A DNA stretch of 64,000 nucleotides from Polytrichum commune (lineage: Eukaryota; Streptophyta; Polytrichopsida; Polytrichales; Polytrichaceae). Positions 1-11,522 of this stretch are shown here, piece by piece. The stretch covers positions 13,578,001-13,642,000 of the forward strand of contig OX485804.1 of NCBI GenBank assembly GCA_950295325.1. Direction: 5' to 3'. Position 1 is the stretch's first letter, and each line of letters opens with the position of its first letter. The notes beneath the pieces were generated by a model that was not told where the DNA came from, ran no database searches, and was given only the letters and a program-made list of their open reading frames with translations. Made by a program: the position numbers and the translations under genes.

Positions 1-2480
1 ACAACTAACACAAACACTCAATGACCTAGGCCCACTTGGACAAATATACCAAGGTCTAGTCAAATACGTTGTAAATAAACATGATGGAGTTGAACACCTC
101 CTACAATTAGAATACCAAGCTTGTTCTAGATCCCCAATCACCAAAACCCTCCACATCTTAAAACATTTCCACATACACATAGACTTGATAGATACCACCT
201 TCCCCCTAAACAAATGTATACTTCACAAAGGTGGGTATAAAAGCCCATTCTACCCATCCCTCACCCTCCACCAAAAATCCAATACGGAAAACATGTCATC
301 AAACTTGCATTCTTTAATATTTGATAGCTCTCCCTCAAATCCAAGAATATACCAATACTTGCATCCTCACCTTCAAAGAATTCCAAACTATATACCACAC
401 AAAATCAAAAACAATAAAATCTAAAATGCCCTTTAACAAGCCTCGGTTATCTTCCCACCACTCACATACATGCAACACACACCCCCACAACCATGTGCTC
501 CACCCCCGCCCCCACCCCCATCCCCCAAGAGAAAAAACCAACCACCACTGCTACCATACTCTCACAACAATCTACACCCACACAACCATTAGACACCCCA
601 ATTTCATCCATCTCCACATTCATCCCCACCTATAGGAAAGACAAATGGGCCCACACACACATACAAATCCATTGCATTGGCACTCCCCACAACAAAGGGT
701 TCAAAATGGATCTCCCAAACACATATCTTAAACTCCGTCAACTTCCTCTACAAACATAACTTACTTCTCATCACAAAGATGTCACAACATACAATACAAC
801 AAACCATAAAAAATAAAATGCTCGAGAACCACAACACCCGACAATCATGCAACAAATCCTCAATTCACATGAATCTTTCCATCCTGCACCTTACTCTTCA
901 TATCCAAAAATGGAACCCATACAAAGACATCGTTACAACATCGCCAAAAATACAAATACACCACCCCCCTTTTCACCCAGATGCACAACAATAAGTAACT
1001 TCCAAACTTCTATCACAATGCAAAGGTTGATGTGGCTATGGGAGAGATACTCGTCATACTCCCCCACAACCAAACAATTTTTTTCCCCACTGATCTAAGA
1101 CTTTGCCACATAAATACTTCTCAAATTGAACCAGTACATAAAACCACTACCAAAGAAAGAACCACCTACCATCTTTCTCATAAATAATCGTCTCACTCTT
1201 CCACGACCCATCCTAGATAACTCTATACAAACTTTTTAACTAACACACTCAAATTTCTCTAGTCCACTCTCATGCCTGATATCCCTCACACAATATCATT
1301 CACCACATGAGTGAGACATGATATTTCGCTCTTCGGGCCCGGCCTTCTCTACATGATGGGCATGCAATGGCTACGTTCATCTAATGGACTACTTATTGCC
1401 GTGGAACATACTAAAAAACTCAACATTGACATGTACATATTCACAGACATCCTCAATAGTATATACCTCCTCCTCAACCACATCAGAAGCCCCTCATCTC
1501 AAATATAACCACTTTGACAAACTACTCATAGCCCACATCATACATATAATAAACAACTCATCCCACAACAACCTCATTTGTAAAGTTAGAGCCACACTAA
1601 CATCCTCAGCAATGATGAAGCTAACAAGCTAGCCAAACAAGGAGTTGAGGCCCCACGTGTCCCAAACACACTATTCCACCTCATTGGACATCAAACCCCA
1701 TATTGGCCTTTTACCACCCCCCCCCCACCCTCCACACAACATGATGGCTCCATATGCAACTTAAAGGATTTACATCAAAAAAGAATACAAAAACGTACTT
1801 ATTGCACATGCTAAGAACTCACTACAAATTGTTGATAAGTGGCACTCCAACAGAGACATCCACCCATAATGGTCCAAACTATTATAGGATGCTCCCTAGA
1901 TCACATACTCGCAAATCACACAAACTCTCAAATCTAGATATGGCCAATATCTAGGTAACTACCGTAAAAAATATATCCTCAAACAAAACATACCCCAACA
2001 TGCAACCTTTGTGCATCCCAAAAAAACGACAAATGCCTCCACCCACTCTCGTGCTTCACAAACAAACATATCAACAATCTTAGGACTAATCGCCACAATA
2101 ATAGTACATGCCTTAGCAATCACACTATTAGCCCATCCCACCATGAGATGCTTCCACACTAATAAATGCCCAAAAAACTCAAGACAAACCACCAAGCAAT
2201 ATAATTCCATCATGGTTACTCCCATGCACGTGTTATCTACCCAAATGCAATGCCTTGCGCTTCATAGACCATATATATTATGTGCCCTAGACGCCTTGCC
2301 CACCGCCAAACCCTCATTCACTCGAAACCCAAACCTCAAAATACAAATAATCAAATTCATCTACTGCAATGATGAATTCCCAATAGAAACCACTTCTCAC
2401 AAGCTCAACAATCATGCGCTACTACAATCAATGTTATTTCAATGTGGATGGACAAAATGTTCCTTTTTCCTTTTCTTTTT
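1..2480 (+). mobile_element. Decayed LINE (non-LTR retrotransposon), 3' portion with RNase H and Cys/His tail
   Basis: Translating across frameshifts gives the 3' end of a plant LINE ORF2. Near 1384-1660 lies an RNase H tail: LLIAVEHTKKLN, then IFTDILNSIYLL, then NDEANKLAKQG, the usual closing helix with its Asp/Asn-Glu-Ala. A Cys/His segment starting CNLCASQK near 2000 follows, and the conserved end reads FIYCNDEFPIE near 2356-2390. Many stops and frame changes make it non-functional. The RT domain, if any, lies left of the window or is too degraded to read. The 3' end is placed near 2480 where the homology-like reading fades into a T-rich run; no clear poly-A tail or target duplication is seen. 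Confidence 0.7.
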
Positions 2481-4677
2481 TCTTCGTTATCAAGAGGGAC
2501 TCCTCATGCTGCCAAGGAGCAACAATTGGCTATTAAGTGCAAATTTAACTTGCACGTGCATCAAAACGACATCATGTGTTTTAAATATATTGGACTACAT
2601 GTTCCAAATATATTAATTATTTTATATTGCATTTTTCTCTTTTTTTTGGGGGGGGGGAGTCTTTGTAGCCTTCTTATGGCTCATTGTCGGCCAGACTTGG
2701 ATGATTCACAACAAGTTGAGATTAGCTCCAAAACTTTATGGTATTGATCATAGCTCTTGATATACATTTGTGGACATATGTAGATTTTAACCTCGTGAAT
2801 CCAAGTAGTGTAAGGTAGCAAACAACAAAAAGTAGGCAAGTAAGGCCCATGTACCCTTACATTTTGCAAAAAATAATTTCAACCTTATGAATCACCTAGT
2901 ATAAAGTTAGCAAATAACATAACGAAACCAACTAAAGCAAGTTAACATGTAGTCTTTGACATTCCATGTTAAAGCAACTTCTATGGTCAGTATAAACTAA
3001 TTATCTCAATATTCAACATTTAGAGGTTTTGGATCAATGTTGCATGTTCATCCCACACATAAAATCCACATTTGCCATCAAGGCTTGTGTGATGTTGACG
3101 TCATCACTGACCTATATTAGATGGTATTTTTACTATATCTATGTAGAACGTTGATGTGAGAACACTTGATTTATATTAATCTTCATCTCGCACACAAAGT
3201 TCACTGCATGTATCATACTCCAGTTCATTGTTGATCAATTATTAAAAGAGAGATAATTATCTAAAGTTATCTATCTCTTAAAAGCAATGGGTAGTAAGGA
3301 TTCCAAAAAAAAGCACGTGTACTTTGTGAGTGGGCCTGACATACATCCTTGCTCACCCAAAACCCCTTGTTGTTGGACATGCTCTAAGGGGCCAAGTATT
3401 TGTAACACATGTATAAGCTGAAGGCTAAAAATGTTAGGAACACTATTGTTTAATATCCGAAAATTTCATGTGATTCGATCGTGCAATTAACATCAAAGAT
3501 CTAAACAAAATTACGAATAATAACATTAAGTTGAGATGAATTCTTCATAAACTTTTAGACAACATGCTTTGATTGGACCCCCCCCCATATGAATCTTAAG
3601 CCATATTCAAGGTTGGTTGTATCAACCATTGTCCAAATTGTTCCCTCAACATGCTCCGTAAACATGTCTTGGGTTTACATTGGAGAATGTGGCTTTGATC
3701 AAGGGTGAAGCATGTCTCATTCATGCCAACCTCTCTCTTACTTTGCAACAATATTAAGCACAACCTATGCAGCCAAGCAACTCAAGAGAAAGCCCCCTAG
3801 ATGTTGAACGAATTTCCATCATGAGATGGATTCGATTCAATTCGATTCGACCTTTGTGTTTGTCAATATGTTTCAATCTTATCCTACCATGGTTGCCATT
3901 AGCATGCATGTCTTTATGCTCTCTGTTTAAAAGATGTATAGATAGACGTGTGTCACTTTTGACAACATACCATACGGATACCATAAGTAACACCATGATC
4001 AATCAACACTCTGCATGTTGATACATAAATTCTGATGCCATGTCACTTTCCATATGCTTAGATAAATCGTTTTATGACATGTGGCACTTTCATCTCAAAA
4101 GTGAGTGAATGAGAGTGTGTGTGTGTATATGTCTTTTTCTTTTTCTTTTTCCCAAAAGTGAGTGAATTAGTGTTAAAGCTGCCCTGCTACTATCATTTGT
4201 AGTTCTTTGAGAACATGTTCTACCATAAAACAAAAAAAAGGAACGAACATAAACATTGGTTACTACATTCAGTATTGTCATCCCAACTTATATTTATGTA
4301 ATGAGATACTTACAAAGTTTGATATATTTCACAACTTAACGTTTATGTGATGAAATATTGTCTTGGATGATTGAAATTTGGATGCAAAATCACTTAATAA
4401 GTGCTAGTAATTGTAAATCTTTGATGCCCCGATTTTTCTACAAGGAATGACAAATAATATTAATTTTACATTTAGTGTTGGTGATACTATACGCGCGGGT
4501 TACAATTAGTATATGGAGCAATGGAAAGAGGTATAATTTATGGAGCAAGACAAATAGAATTGGTGACACTACAGTAGAGGCATCCATAACCAATCAGTTA
4601 AGTGATTTTGCGCTAGTTCTGGAGAAATATAAGGGGGTGCAAATTTGTCATGTGAAGGAAGATGGTAATAAAGAAGA
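2481..4677. other. Gene-free AT-rich stretch
   Basis: I see no supported gene or RNA. It contains a poly-G run near 2650, a C run near 3580 and scattered short ORFs. A short reading frame at 4475-4699 abuts the foldback element and resembles no family I know. Confidence 0.5.
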
Positions 4678-5338
4678 ATGCAATTTTATGGTATTTTGAT
4701 TCTTTAAATTGAAATTACTAGGAATTTCCGAAGCCAAAATTGGCATGAACATATTACCAATGTCTAGAGTCAGCCATAACCGCTCATTCCTCCTTACTTT
4801 AGCACTCATAACTAAGACATGTGTCATGGCACTATTGGTTCCGCTCTAATCAAAATGTCATCATAACTTGATCGAAATTCAATCCTAGCATGATCAAATT
4901 CTGATACCCTATAGATTGTTGATGGGGGTCCCAATTGGGAATAGGCGCCTCTACTATAAATACAATACTTGGTGTAGCATGGAACCAAACAAGCGGTAGT
5001 TGAGTATGAAGTGCTTATAGTAGAGGCACCCATTCCCGATCAAGAACCTATCGGCAATCTATAGGGACTTGGAATTTCGATCACATTAGGACTCAATTTC
5101 GATCAAGCCAAAACCAACAATGCATTGACACATGTCTTGGTGTTGAGTGCTGAAGTGAAGAGGGATGAGCGGTTATGATAGATTCCAGACGTTAGTAATA
5201 TGTTCATGCCAACTTTTGGTTTTAAAAGTGAGCGGTTATGATAGATTCCAAACTTAAATAATGTGTTCATGCCAACTTTTAGCTTCAAACATTCACAATA
5301 ATTTCAATTTAAGCAACAAAATTACCGAAAAATTTGCA
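4678..5338. mobile_element. Foldback (long inverted repeat) element, about 660 bp
   Basis: The left half (about 4678-4969) and the right half (about 5017-5338) are imperfect reverse complements almost to the centre. Outer ends pair as TGCAATTTTATGGTATTTTG with the complement of CAAAATTACCGAAAAATTTGCA read in pieces. Inner blocks pair around GGCATGAACATATTAC, AACCGCTCATCC and GACACATGTC. The right arm has a tandem duplication of about 63 bp (the GAGCGGTTATGATAG block recurs at 5167 and 5230), so the arms are unequal. No coding capacity is evident, and no clear target duplication. It is likely a non-autonomous MITE or foldback transposon; the superfamily is unknown. Confidence 0.8.
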
Positions 5339-5664
5339 GTCCTTTGGTCTAGCGTTGAATGTTCCACGTCATCCAGAGGGTAAATCTGCTGATGTTATGC
5401 GTCCATCGCTTGTAGGAGCGCTGAACTTCGGTCCTAGGAGAAGACGAAAATTCAAAGGATTCATTCCGAACCCATTTCTTCTTCAATCGCATTCCATCAG
5501 CACTTCCTTTACATTGAAGGTCATTGGTTCAAGAGGTGGTGATTAGGATTCGTTAGAATGGGCCTCTTTGAAGAATAGGAGGCAGATTCAGACAAAAAAT
5601 TAAATATAGAAGATCTTCTTAGGAGTTAGGCTCCGGTGGAGGAATCATAATCATCATAAACAAC
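5339..5664 (+). other. Upstream region of COMMD4
   Basis: This lies between the foldback element and the COMMD4 start. A 70-codon reading frame at 5334-5546 has no recognisable domain and is probably not a gene. Promoter and 5' UTR sequences must lie here or inside the foldback element; no clear TATA box was identified. Confidence 0.4.
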
Positions 5665-8270
5665 ATGAAGTTTCATCTGTGCGGCGGATTGGATGCTCCT
5701 GATTGGATTTTGGCCAACATTGTTACCCTCTCATCTATCGTAAGAATCTTGTTCCAGAACGTTCCAGAAATCTCGTTGCTACAATGGCAAGGGATTCGTG
5801 GTTTAGGTTTTGGGTTTAGGGTTTATGAATTGTTTTATTCTTCGATCGAGGTTCTCGTGTGTGCGTGTGTGTAATTTGTGAAGGTTCCTCTCACCCTGTA
5901 AATAGCTAAATTGATTGCCAAACTCATTTAATAACTTGAACTTTCTTCAAGATCCCTGTTTCTGTGTTCGTCATCAGCTGTGAGTTGCATAGGTTCACTG
6001 GAATTTCTGTGATTTGTGTTATAGTGAAGATGTCCAAGGTATTCATTATTGGTAATTTGAGTGTTTTGTGTCTATTGTCAATTTCCGTATCTGAGCACAT
6101 ATTTCAGTATTGCCAACTTCTTGGGAGCTCATGAAGGTATTGGGGTGGGCAGTGGCAGAACTTAGCATCGTCATTTATCGATGACTGTTAGGATTGTGGA
6201 GACAGTGACAAAAATTAAGAGGAGAATATTGATCTCCTAAAAGTACTGTAGGAGTAACCTGGATCTATGTCACAGGGATGTGGAAACTAAAAGTTGCATC
6301 TTTAATTTTAAGAAGTTGCAATTGAATCTTTATGAGAGTCATGTTCTGTTATACTAATCATTTCTCCGGTTTTTGCTTTTGTAGCCATCAGCGAGAGTGA
6401 AGCTTCTGGTTGAGTACATAATCCAACGCATCGTGGAAGGTGTATTCGATGTATGTCACCATTATTTCCACCTATACCTGCATATTTTTTTGAATCCCCT
6501 ACAGCTGAGAACTTTCAGATTTTCTTTAATTTTTTGCCCTGATATCGCACCCTAATTAACCTCCTCTTTGGCAAAATGTGTGTTCACAGTATGACAATGG
6601 TATGAAAATTGCAGCTGACGCATCTCTTGGTAAAGCTCTCCTGTCTCTGAGATTATCTGGCATAGGGGTGTCTTCGCTTTATAATTTATGTTCAATGGTG
6701 TGATGAAAAATAAAGGATCCTATATAAGATTGTCATATAAGAGGATTTCTTAGGTTACCTATTTTATTTGGGTTTTCTTGCTATTTTATTGCTAATAATG
6801 CTCATGGTTCAACGGATGCCCTTATCTTGATCCTCAAATGTTTGTGCAATTGTGAAGCTTGAAAAATGATAAATGATGCACATAACATTAAAGTGTTTAT
6901 GGATCTCTGGGACCTAGCTTCAATCATGACATCTTGGTCAGTGTTTCTAGAATCTGAGCTGAGGAAGTGCTGTGGCATGTAGAGCAGGGGCGTCAGATGC
7001 AAAGGCTTGCATTGCAGCTCTCCATTTCTTGGTTTCAAACTCTGCCAAGTTTGATGTGGAGGATTTTACTCTTACACGTGAACTACAGCAGCTTGGACTA
7101 CCTAAAGGTGAGTTATAGGTCTTATGATTTTCCACAGTACTCTCCACCATCTATCACGTGTACTCCTTTTGTTTCATTTACAGTGCACAATTTGAGTTCA
7201 GTGGGCTTTCTAAGCATATGAAAATTTGGGGGACTCCTACCCACATGTTCATCACTATCTTAGAGCTATGACTTTACCACTTTGAAATCATATCCATAGC
7301 CATTATTGGCACTTACCATTATCTGGTGGAAGTGCTCTTGGTATTCGATGGGGAGCGTTGACTCTACACAAGAGCTCAAGCAAATTCCTTTGGACTTGAC
7401 TGCTTCCCATGAAGTAGCCTACATGCGGGTCAGATATGCTGTAGATGCCATATGCCATCAAGTAATTGGTTGGGACCTCTCAAAGGATGACATGATATTG
7501 AATTTAGGCAGAGACGTGTCCATTCAAATCTGAATGAATGTTAAGCCCACTGGTTGGTGATGTTCCTTGCCTTGGATCCAAAGTCTAACTGTTTATGTTA
7601 ATGAACAGAACACACTGATGCTGTCGTAAGACCATACTGGGATCACAGGGAATCCCTCCAGACAAAGCTTCTTGAAGACAGTCTACGATGTAAGCTTGAC
7701 AGCTTTGGTTTCCAAATTTGTTCTGCTTTCTTGTTGATGTGGTGGCAACCAGACTTTTACAGTTGCATTTAGATATTGTTACCAGTTTATTAGTCGATGG
7801 AAATCCAGGATAAGAGTGACAGTAATGTGCACATGGCAGGTTGTAGGACTGATGGAAGTAGTTGTTCATTGCAGTACCATGTTTACAAGTAAAGGCCTGG
7901 CAAGTGCAAGCAGATCAGTCCAAGAATGTGGTCATGCGCTTGAAGTCTTCCGCTGACAACTCTGAACTTCAAACAGAGAAAGCAGAGGATATGGTCGTAT
8001 GTATGACTGCAGAAAAGTTTCTGGTACTTTATCATGGTAAGACTTTTCACATATGCTACTCACCTTGATTAATTATATCCTGTTGAACGTTCTGGAGAGT
8101 ATGCTGCAATTGGGTGTAGGAAGTGAATTGATTCTTGCTTGCATTATATCTGAAGAATTTCAGGTGATTGATTTATTAGTGCAGAAAAGTTCATTGGATT
8201 GATTTAATTTATTGGTTTTGATTTTCCAGAGTTAAAGATTGCAAGGTCATTGATGGAGGAATACAGTTGA
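5665..8270 (+). CDS. COMMD4: COMM domain-containing protein 4
   Basis: Eight exons join in frame to 197 residues: 5665-5739, 6030-6038, 6385-6450, 6590-6629, 6988-7107, 7609-7689, 7875-8036, 8230-8270. All introns are GT-AG. The start MKFHLCGGLDAPDWILA is the diagnostic N-terminus of COMMD4. The middle has ELQQLGLPKEH, shared with animal COMMD4. The C-terminal COMM domain contains the conserved Trp in VKAWQVQ and ends TAEKFLVLYHELK then LMEEYS. Length matches the family (about 200 aa). In animals COMMD proteins form a ring in the Commander/CCC complex, which recycles membrane proteins from endosomes; the plant role is inferred only by homology. Exon 2 is a 9-nt microexon. No disabling change is seen, so the gene is probably active. 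Confidence 0.93.
6030..6038 (+). other. COMMD4: 9-nt microexon of COMMD4
   Basis: ATGTCCAAG lies between an upstream ...TAGTGAAG and a downstream GTATTC donor. It adds Met-Ser-Lys and restores the family spacing between the TLSS helix and VKLL. Using the nearer ...TTATAG acceptor would give a 14-nt exon opening with an in-frame TGA, so the internal AAG acceptor is preferred. Skipping it also keeps frame but loses the conserved M-S. Confidence 0.6.
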
Positions 8271-8985
8271 CAGTTGGTTGACATATATATGCAAATGGAA
8301 GTTGTGAGTAGCACGAAATGGGTGATTCTTTCAAAGATCAACATCTTGAGCAGTTGCATAACATTAGAACTTCTATTTGGTGGAAAATTTCAACCCATGT
8401 TCTTTACCCCATATTGAGGGGTTACACTTCGAGCACCTGCCAAGAGAGCCATGGCTTGTCTATCCTTTCCCCTTCAAGAAGTTGGTTACTTTCATGCAAC
8501 AATACCACTTCTGGGGTGTAGGTTTCTGCCTAGAAAGCAAATATCTCACATTGTGACATGTCGTTAGGAACATATTTTTTCTTTAATCTTGCACAGACCT
8601 GAATTCCATCACTTTGGTAATATAGGTGAAAACAATATTGAATTATTAAAAAAATCTTCATTTATTTTGAAAAATTATAAGCTCTCATTTGTGAGAGATT
8701 GTGGATAATAGGCAATACATCAATGAGAATTTTAAGACAACATTCTTAAGCATCATTTAACCCATTGAAGAATTTAGAAAACAGAAGGATGATTAAGTTA
8801 TCCTGATAAGCGGCACACGTAGGACAATGTGAACTTAGAAATGCAAGTTCAAGCAACATTCAACCATAGAAAATTAGTCCATGCATTGTAGTCGGAAATA
8901 CCTTTGACCCATGCCTTGAACCCAAAGTAGTGGGTGCTAGCAGTGGATACCAAGTTGTCCATGGCATCTTGTAACATTGTGGCTT
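8271..8985. other. COMMD4 3' region and intergenic DNA
   Basis: No gene is seen. The first few hundred bases probably hold the COMMD4 3' UTR; no single clear polyadenylation signal could be chosen. Confidence 0.4.
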
Positions 8986-9485
8986 GGGGCCACTTCACAC
9001 ACGAGCCAAGAGCCATGACCATGAAATTGTGAGAGCCCAAAAGAAAGTGTCCCAAGGCCGTCCCAATCACCTCCATAATTATGTAGTGTGGTCATGGACC
9101 CTCGAGTGTAGTGTGAAGTCGTATGTGACCCGGCCCTCCACCAAATGCTATTTCAATAAATTTCTATTCATGCGGGTCCTCACACATGATAAAATACAAT
9201 AAATCAATGGGTGTGAGTGTTCATAGTGCCATGATTTGCCAATTTTGTGTTAAACCTACCTCCAAAAGATGGTTTTTGAAAATAGTCCAAGTGACCATGA
9301 AACATGATCCATTCGATGCCATGTAAGAATCCATGTAGACTTTACATCCATCTTGCATTCACATACTCGGTTGGTCCCTCAAACATAGTGTGAGGCGGAC
9401 TTGGACCGGCTCCGCCTCTTCCGCCAATGAGAGTACTAGAAATGTAATGGTCACGGGCTCTCAGTCTCGCGTGTGAAGTGGCCCT
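8986..9485. mobile_element. Candidate foldback/MITE element
   Basis: The left arm at about 8986-9023 (GGGGCCACTTCACAC, then ACGAG, GAGCC and GACCAT in order) pairs with the right arm at about 9446-9485 read on the other strand (GGGCCACTTCACACG, CGAG, GAGCC, GTGACCAT). About 420 bp of non-coding DNA lies between. Target duplications are not obvious, so the exact ends and superfamily are open. Confidence 0.55.
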
Positions 9486-9597
9486 TAGTGAGAGCCTCCA
9501 CCTCTTCACCGCCTTAGTGTCTTGTAGGGGCACCTCGACATTGGGTTCAACGTCATGAGAACGTTGTTGGCATGAATTCCATTGAACTAAGAACTCT

Positions 9598-9776
9598 GCT
9601 TTGAGCTAATTAATTTGCATTGTAGTTGGGTATTTTGCATTTGGCTATTTAATCTGCATTAAGCTAATTTTCCATTTGGTCAATGATCTAGATTTGGCCA
9701 ATTAGTCTGCATGAGACTAAGTTTCTTACATTACACTCATTGATTTGCATTAAGCTAATTGATCTACAATGGGCTA
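9598..9776. repeat. Degenerate tandem repeat, unit about 18 bp
   Basis: Successive variants of GCTAATTAATCTGCATT recur (TTGCATTAAGCTAATTGA, GGCTATTTAATCTGCATT, GGCCAATTAGTCTGCATG). Spacing is irregular, near 18 bp or its multiples. It is non-coding. Confidence 0.6.
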
Positions 9777-11522
9777 AAATAAACTCTAACCTCCCTAATA
9801 TCATGCATGTGGTAACCAAAGTGCACATGATATTAAGGAGGTATGCAATGTTAACATGGATGTGTGATAATAGAGAATTAGTGTAGCATGTGACATTATG
9901 GAATAACACAAAGTGCAACATTGCAATGTCAAAATGGATGACTTCATATGTGGGACACGGATAATCTCCCAAAGTTCCACACATACGCAAAGTTCAAACT
10001 TTTTGGGATATGTTTGTTCATAATATCTTAACAATATCAGCAAAATGGCAACAACAATTCCACTTGTTTGGTCTTGAGGAAGACTTGTAGTAATTGATGC
10101 CCATTCATAATGGGTGTTCCCTAAGTTGACAAGAGCAAAGAAGGCGAATCGCACTAAACTTCACCACCAGCTGATTGATTGAAAAGGAAGCTCTTCGATC
10201 AATCATTTGACAACAATGTGTAGTAGACTCGTGATGGAGTTGGTGTCAAATTTGCATCAACATGAATGATGGAATTCGAAGTTTTCTACATATTGTAGAT
10301 TGAGAAAACATATGAGTTCTACATTGACACGATTATAGATACATATATACTAGGTTGAGATAACATTTGTCTTGGCTGAGCGAAGAAATTAGCAAGAATC
10401 GGAAATTGATTCACCCTACATGAAGATTCATTATGGTGCAGGACAATATTCAAAATATGTTAATACAATTTCTAAACACCACTTCTACGTAGTAAATGAT
10501 TCACAGTGTAAGAAGGGTAATGTTCGATTAATTAAGATATATTTTTCTCAAAAACTTTACAAAACAACCAGCTTGGGTGGAGCGAGTGTACAACTAGATG
10601 ACAAGCCCTATCACCAATTTTGGAGTTGCATTTTATTTATATATTCTGACGAAATGCCACTAGAAGAGCCACTCTCAAACATATTCACATCTTCCTTGTG
10701 TAAAGTAAGGCTGCCAATGTTTTATTACTAATCAAGCACTCAGAGGTTAGTACTAGATACAGACCAAGAAGATGGATTTGATTTCCATCGAATGCTTGAT
10801 TTCGCACTCCGTTACATCCAATGACAATCACTGACCAAAAGATACATTATAGTGGCGCTTGCTAAGAAGAGCCATCCACTGCCCCCCCCCCCCCCACCCC
10901 ACTCAAATAAGTGTTGACGTGCTATAGGCTTAAGTAGTTGAATTAGGTTTGCTTACCTTAAGGGTTAATGGCCCACAAGACCTCCTTCCCAACACCGGTG
11001 TTGCGCACATGAGCAATCATCAGCCACTCCGCCTGGGTGGCGAAGCGGACCGTCCGCCTCAGTCCGGAATCCATGGGTTCGTCGCCCTTTATGGAATGCC
11101 AAAAGGGCCATATTATGTAAAACAGGGTACCCCGGGGAAGATGCCCGGTGCCCTGGGAAAGATTCCCTATGCCCCGAGCTCGACCCAATACACTTGGTGG
11201 ATATCAATGCGTATCAAGATTCCTACACGTATTCATATATATACGGGTATTTTAATACCAAAAATTTCCTGGTCTGCCCGTCGGTCTTCATCGTGACCGT
11301 TTGGCAAGCTTAGGGTTTGGCACCAGAAAGCTTGCGGCTTGGCATCCCTCCTCATTCTCTTTTGTGCTCCTCTCGCTCGCCCGCTTAATCCTTCACAACT
11401 TTCATGTGCATTATGATAAACATCATGAATTATCATAATTAACAAGGATTATGTATCATCCAAGAGCGCTAAATCTGATAAGCAATATGTCTGGGAAGGC
11501 GAGGCCGATAACAGTTCATACA
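9777..11522. other. Intergenic stretch with a GC-rich block
   Basis: No recognisable gene. A 103-codon open frame at 10420-10731 (+) has no family signature and is not supported. A poly-C run lies near 10883-10895. About 10970-11200 is clearly more GC-rich than its surroundings, which may mark a separate insertion, but no terminal repeats were found. Overlapping ORFs on both strands there are a consequence of GC content. Confidence 0.4.

Noticed and set aside
6025-6038. 14-nt version of COMMD4 exon 2 using the TTATAG acceptor
   Set aside because: It would open with an in-frame TGA; the 9-nt exon keeps frame and the family motif.
10420-10731. 103-codon plus-strand ORF
   Set aside because: No family resemblance, no supporting splice or promoter context.
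10949-11296. 115-codon ORF in a GC-rich patch
   Set aside because: Overlapping open frames on both strands and no recognisable motif; compositional.
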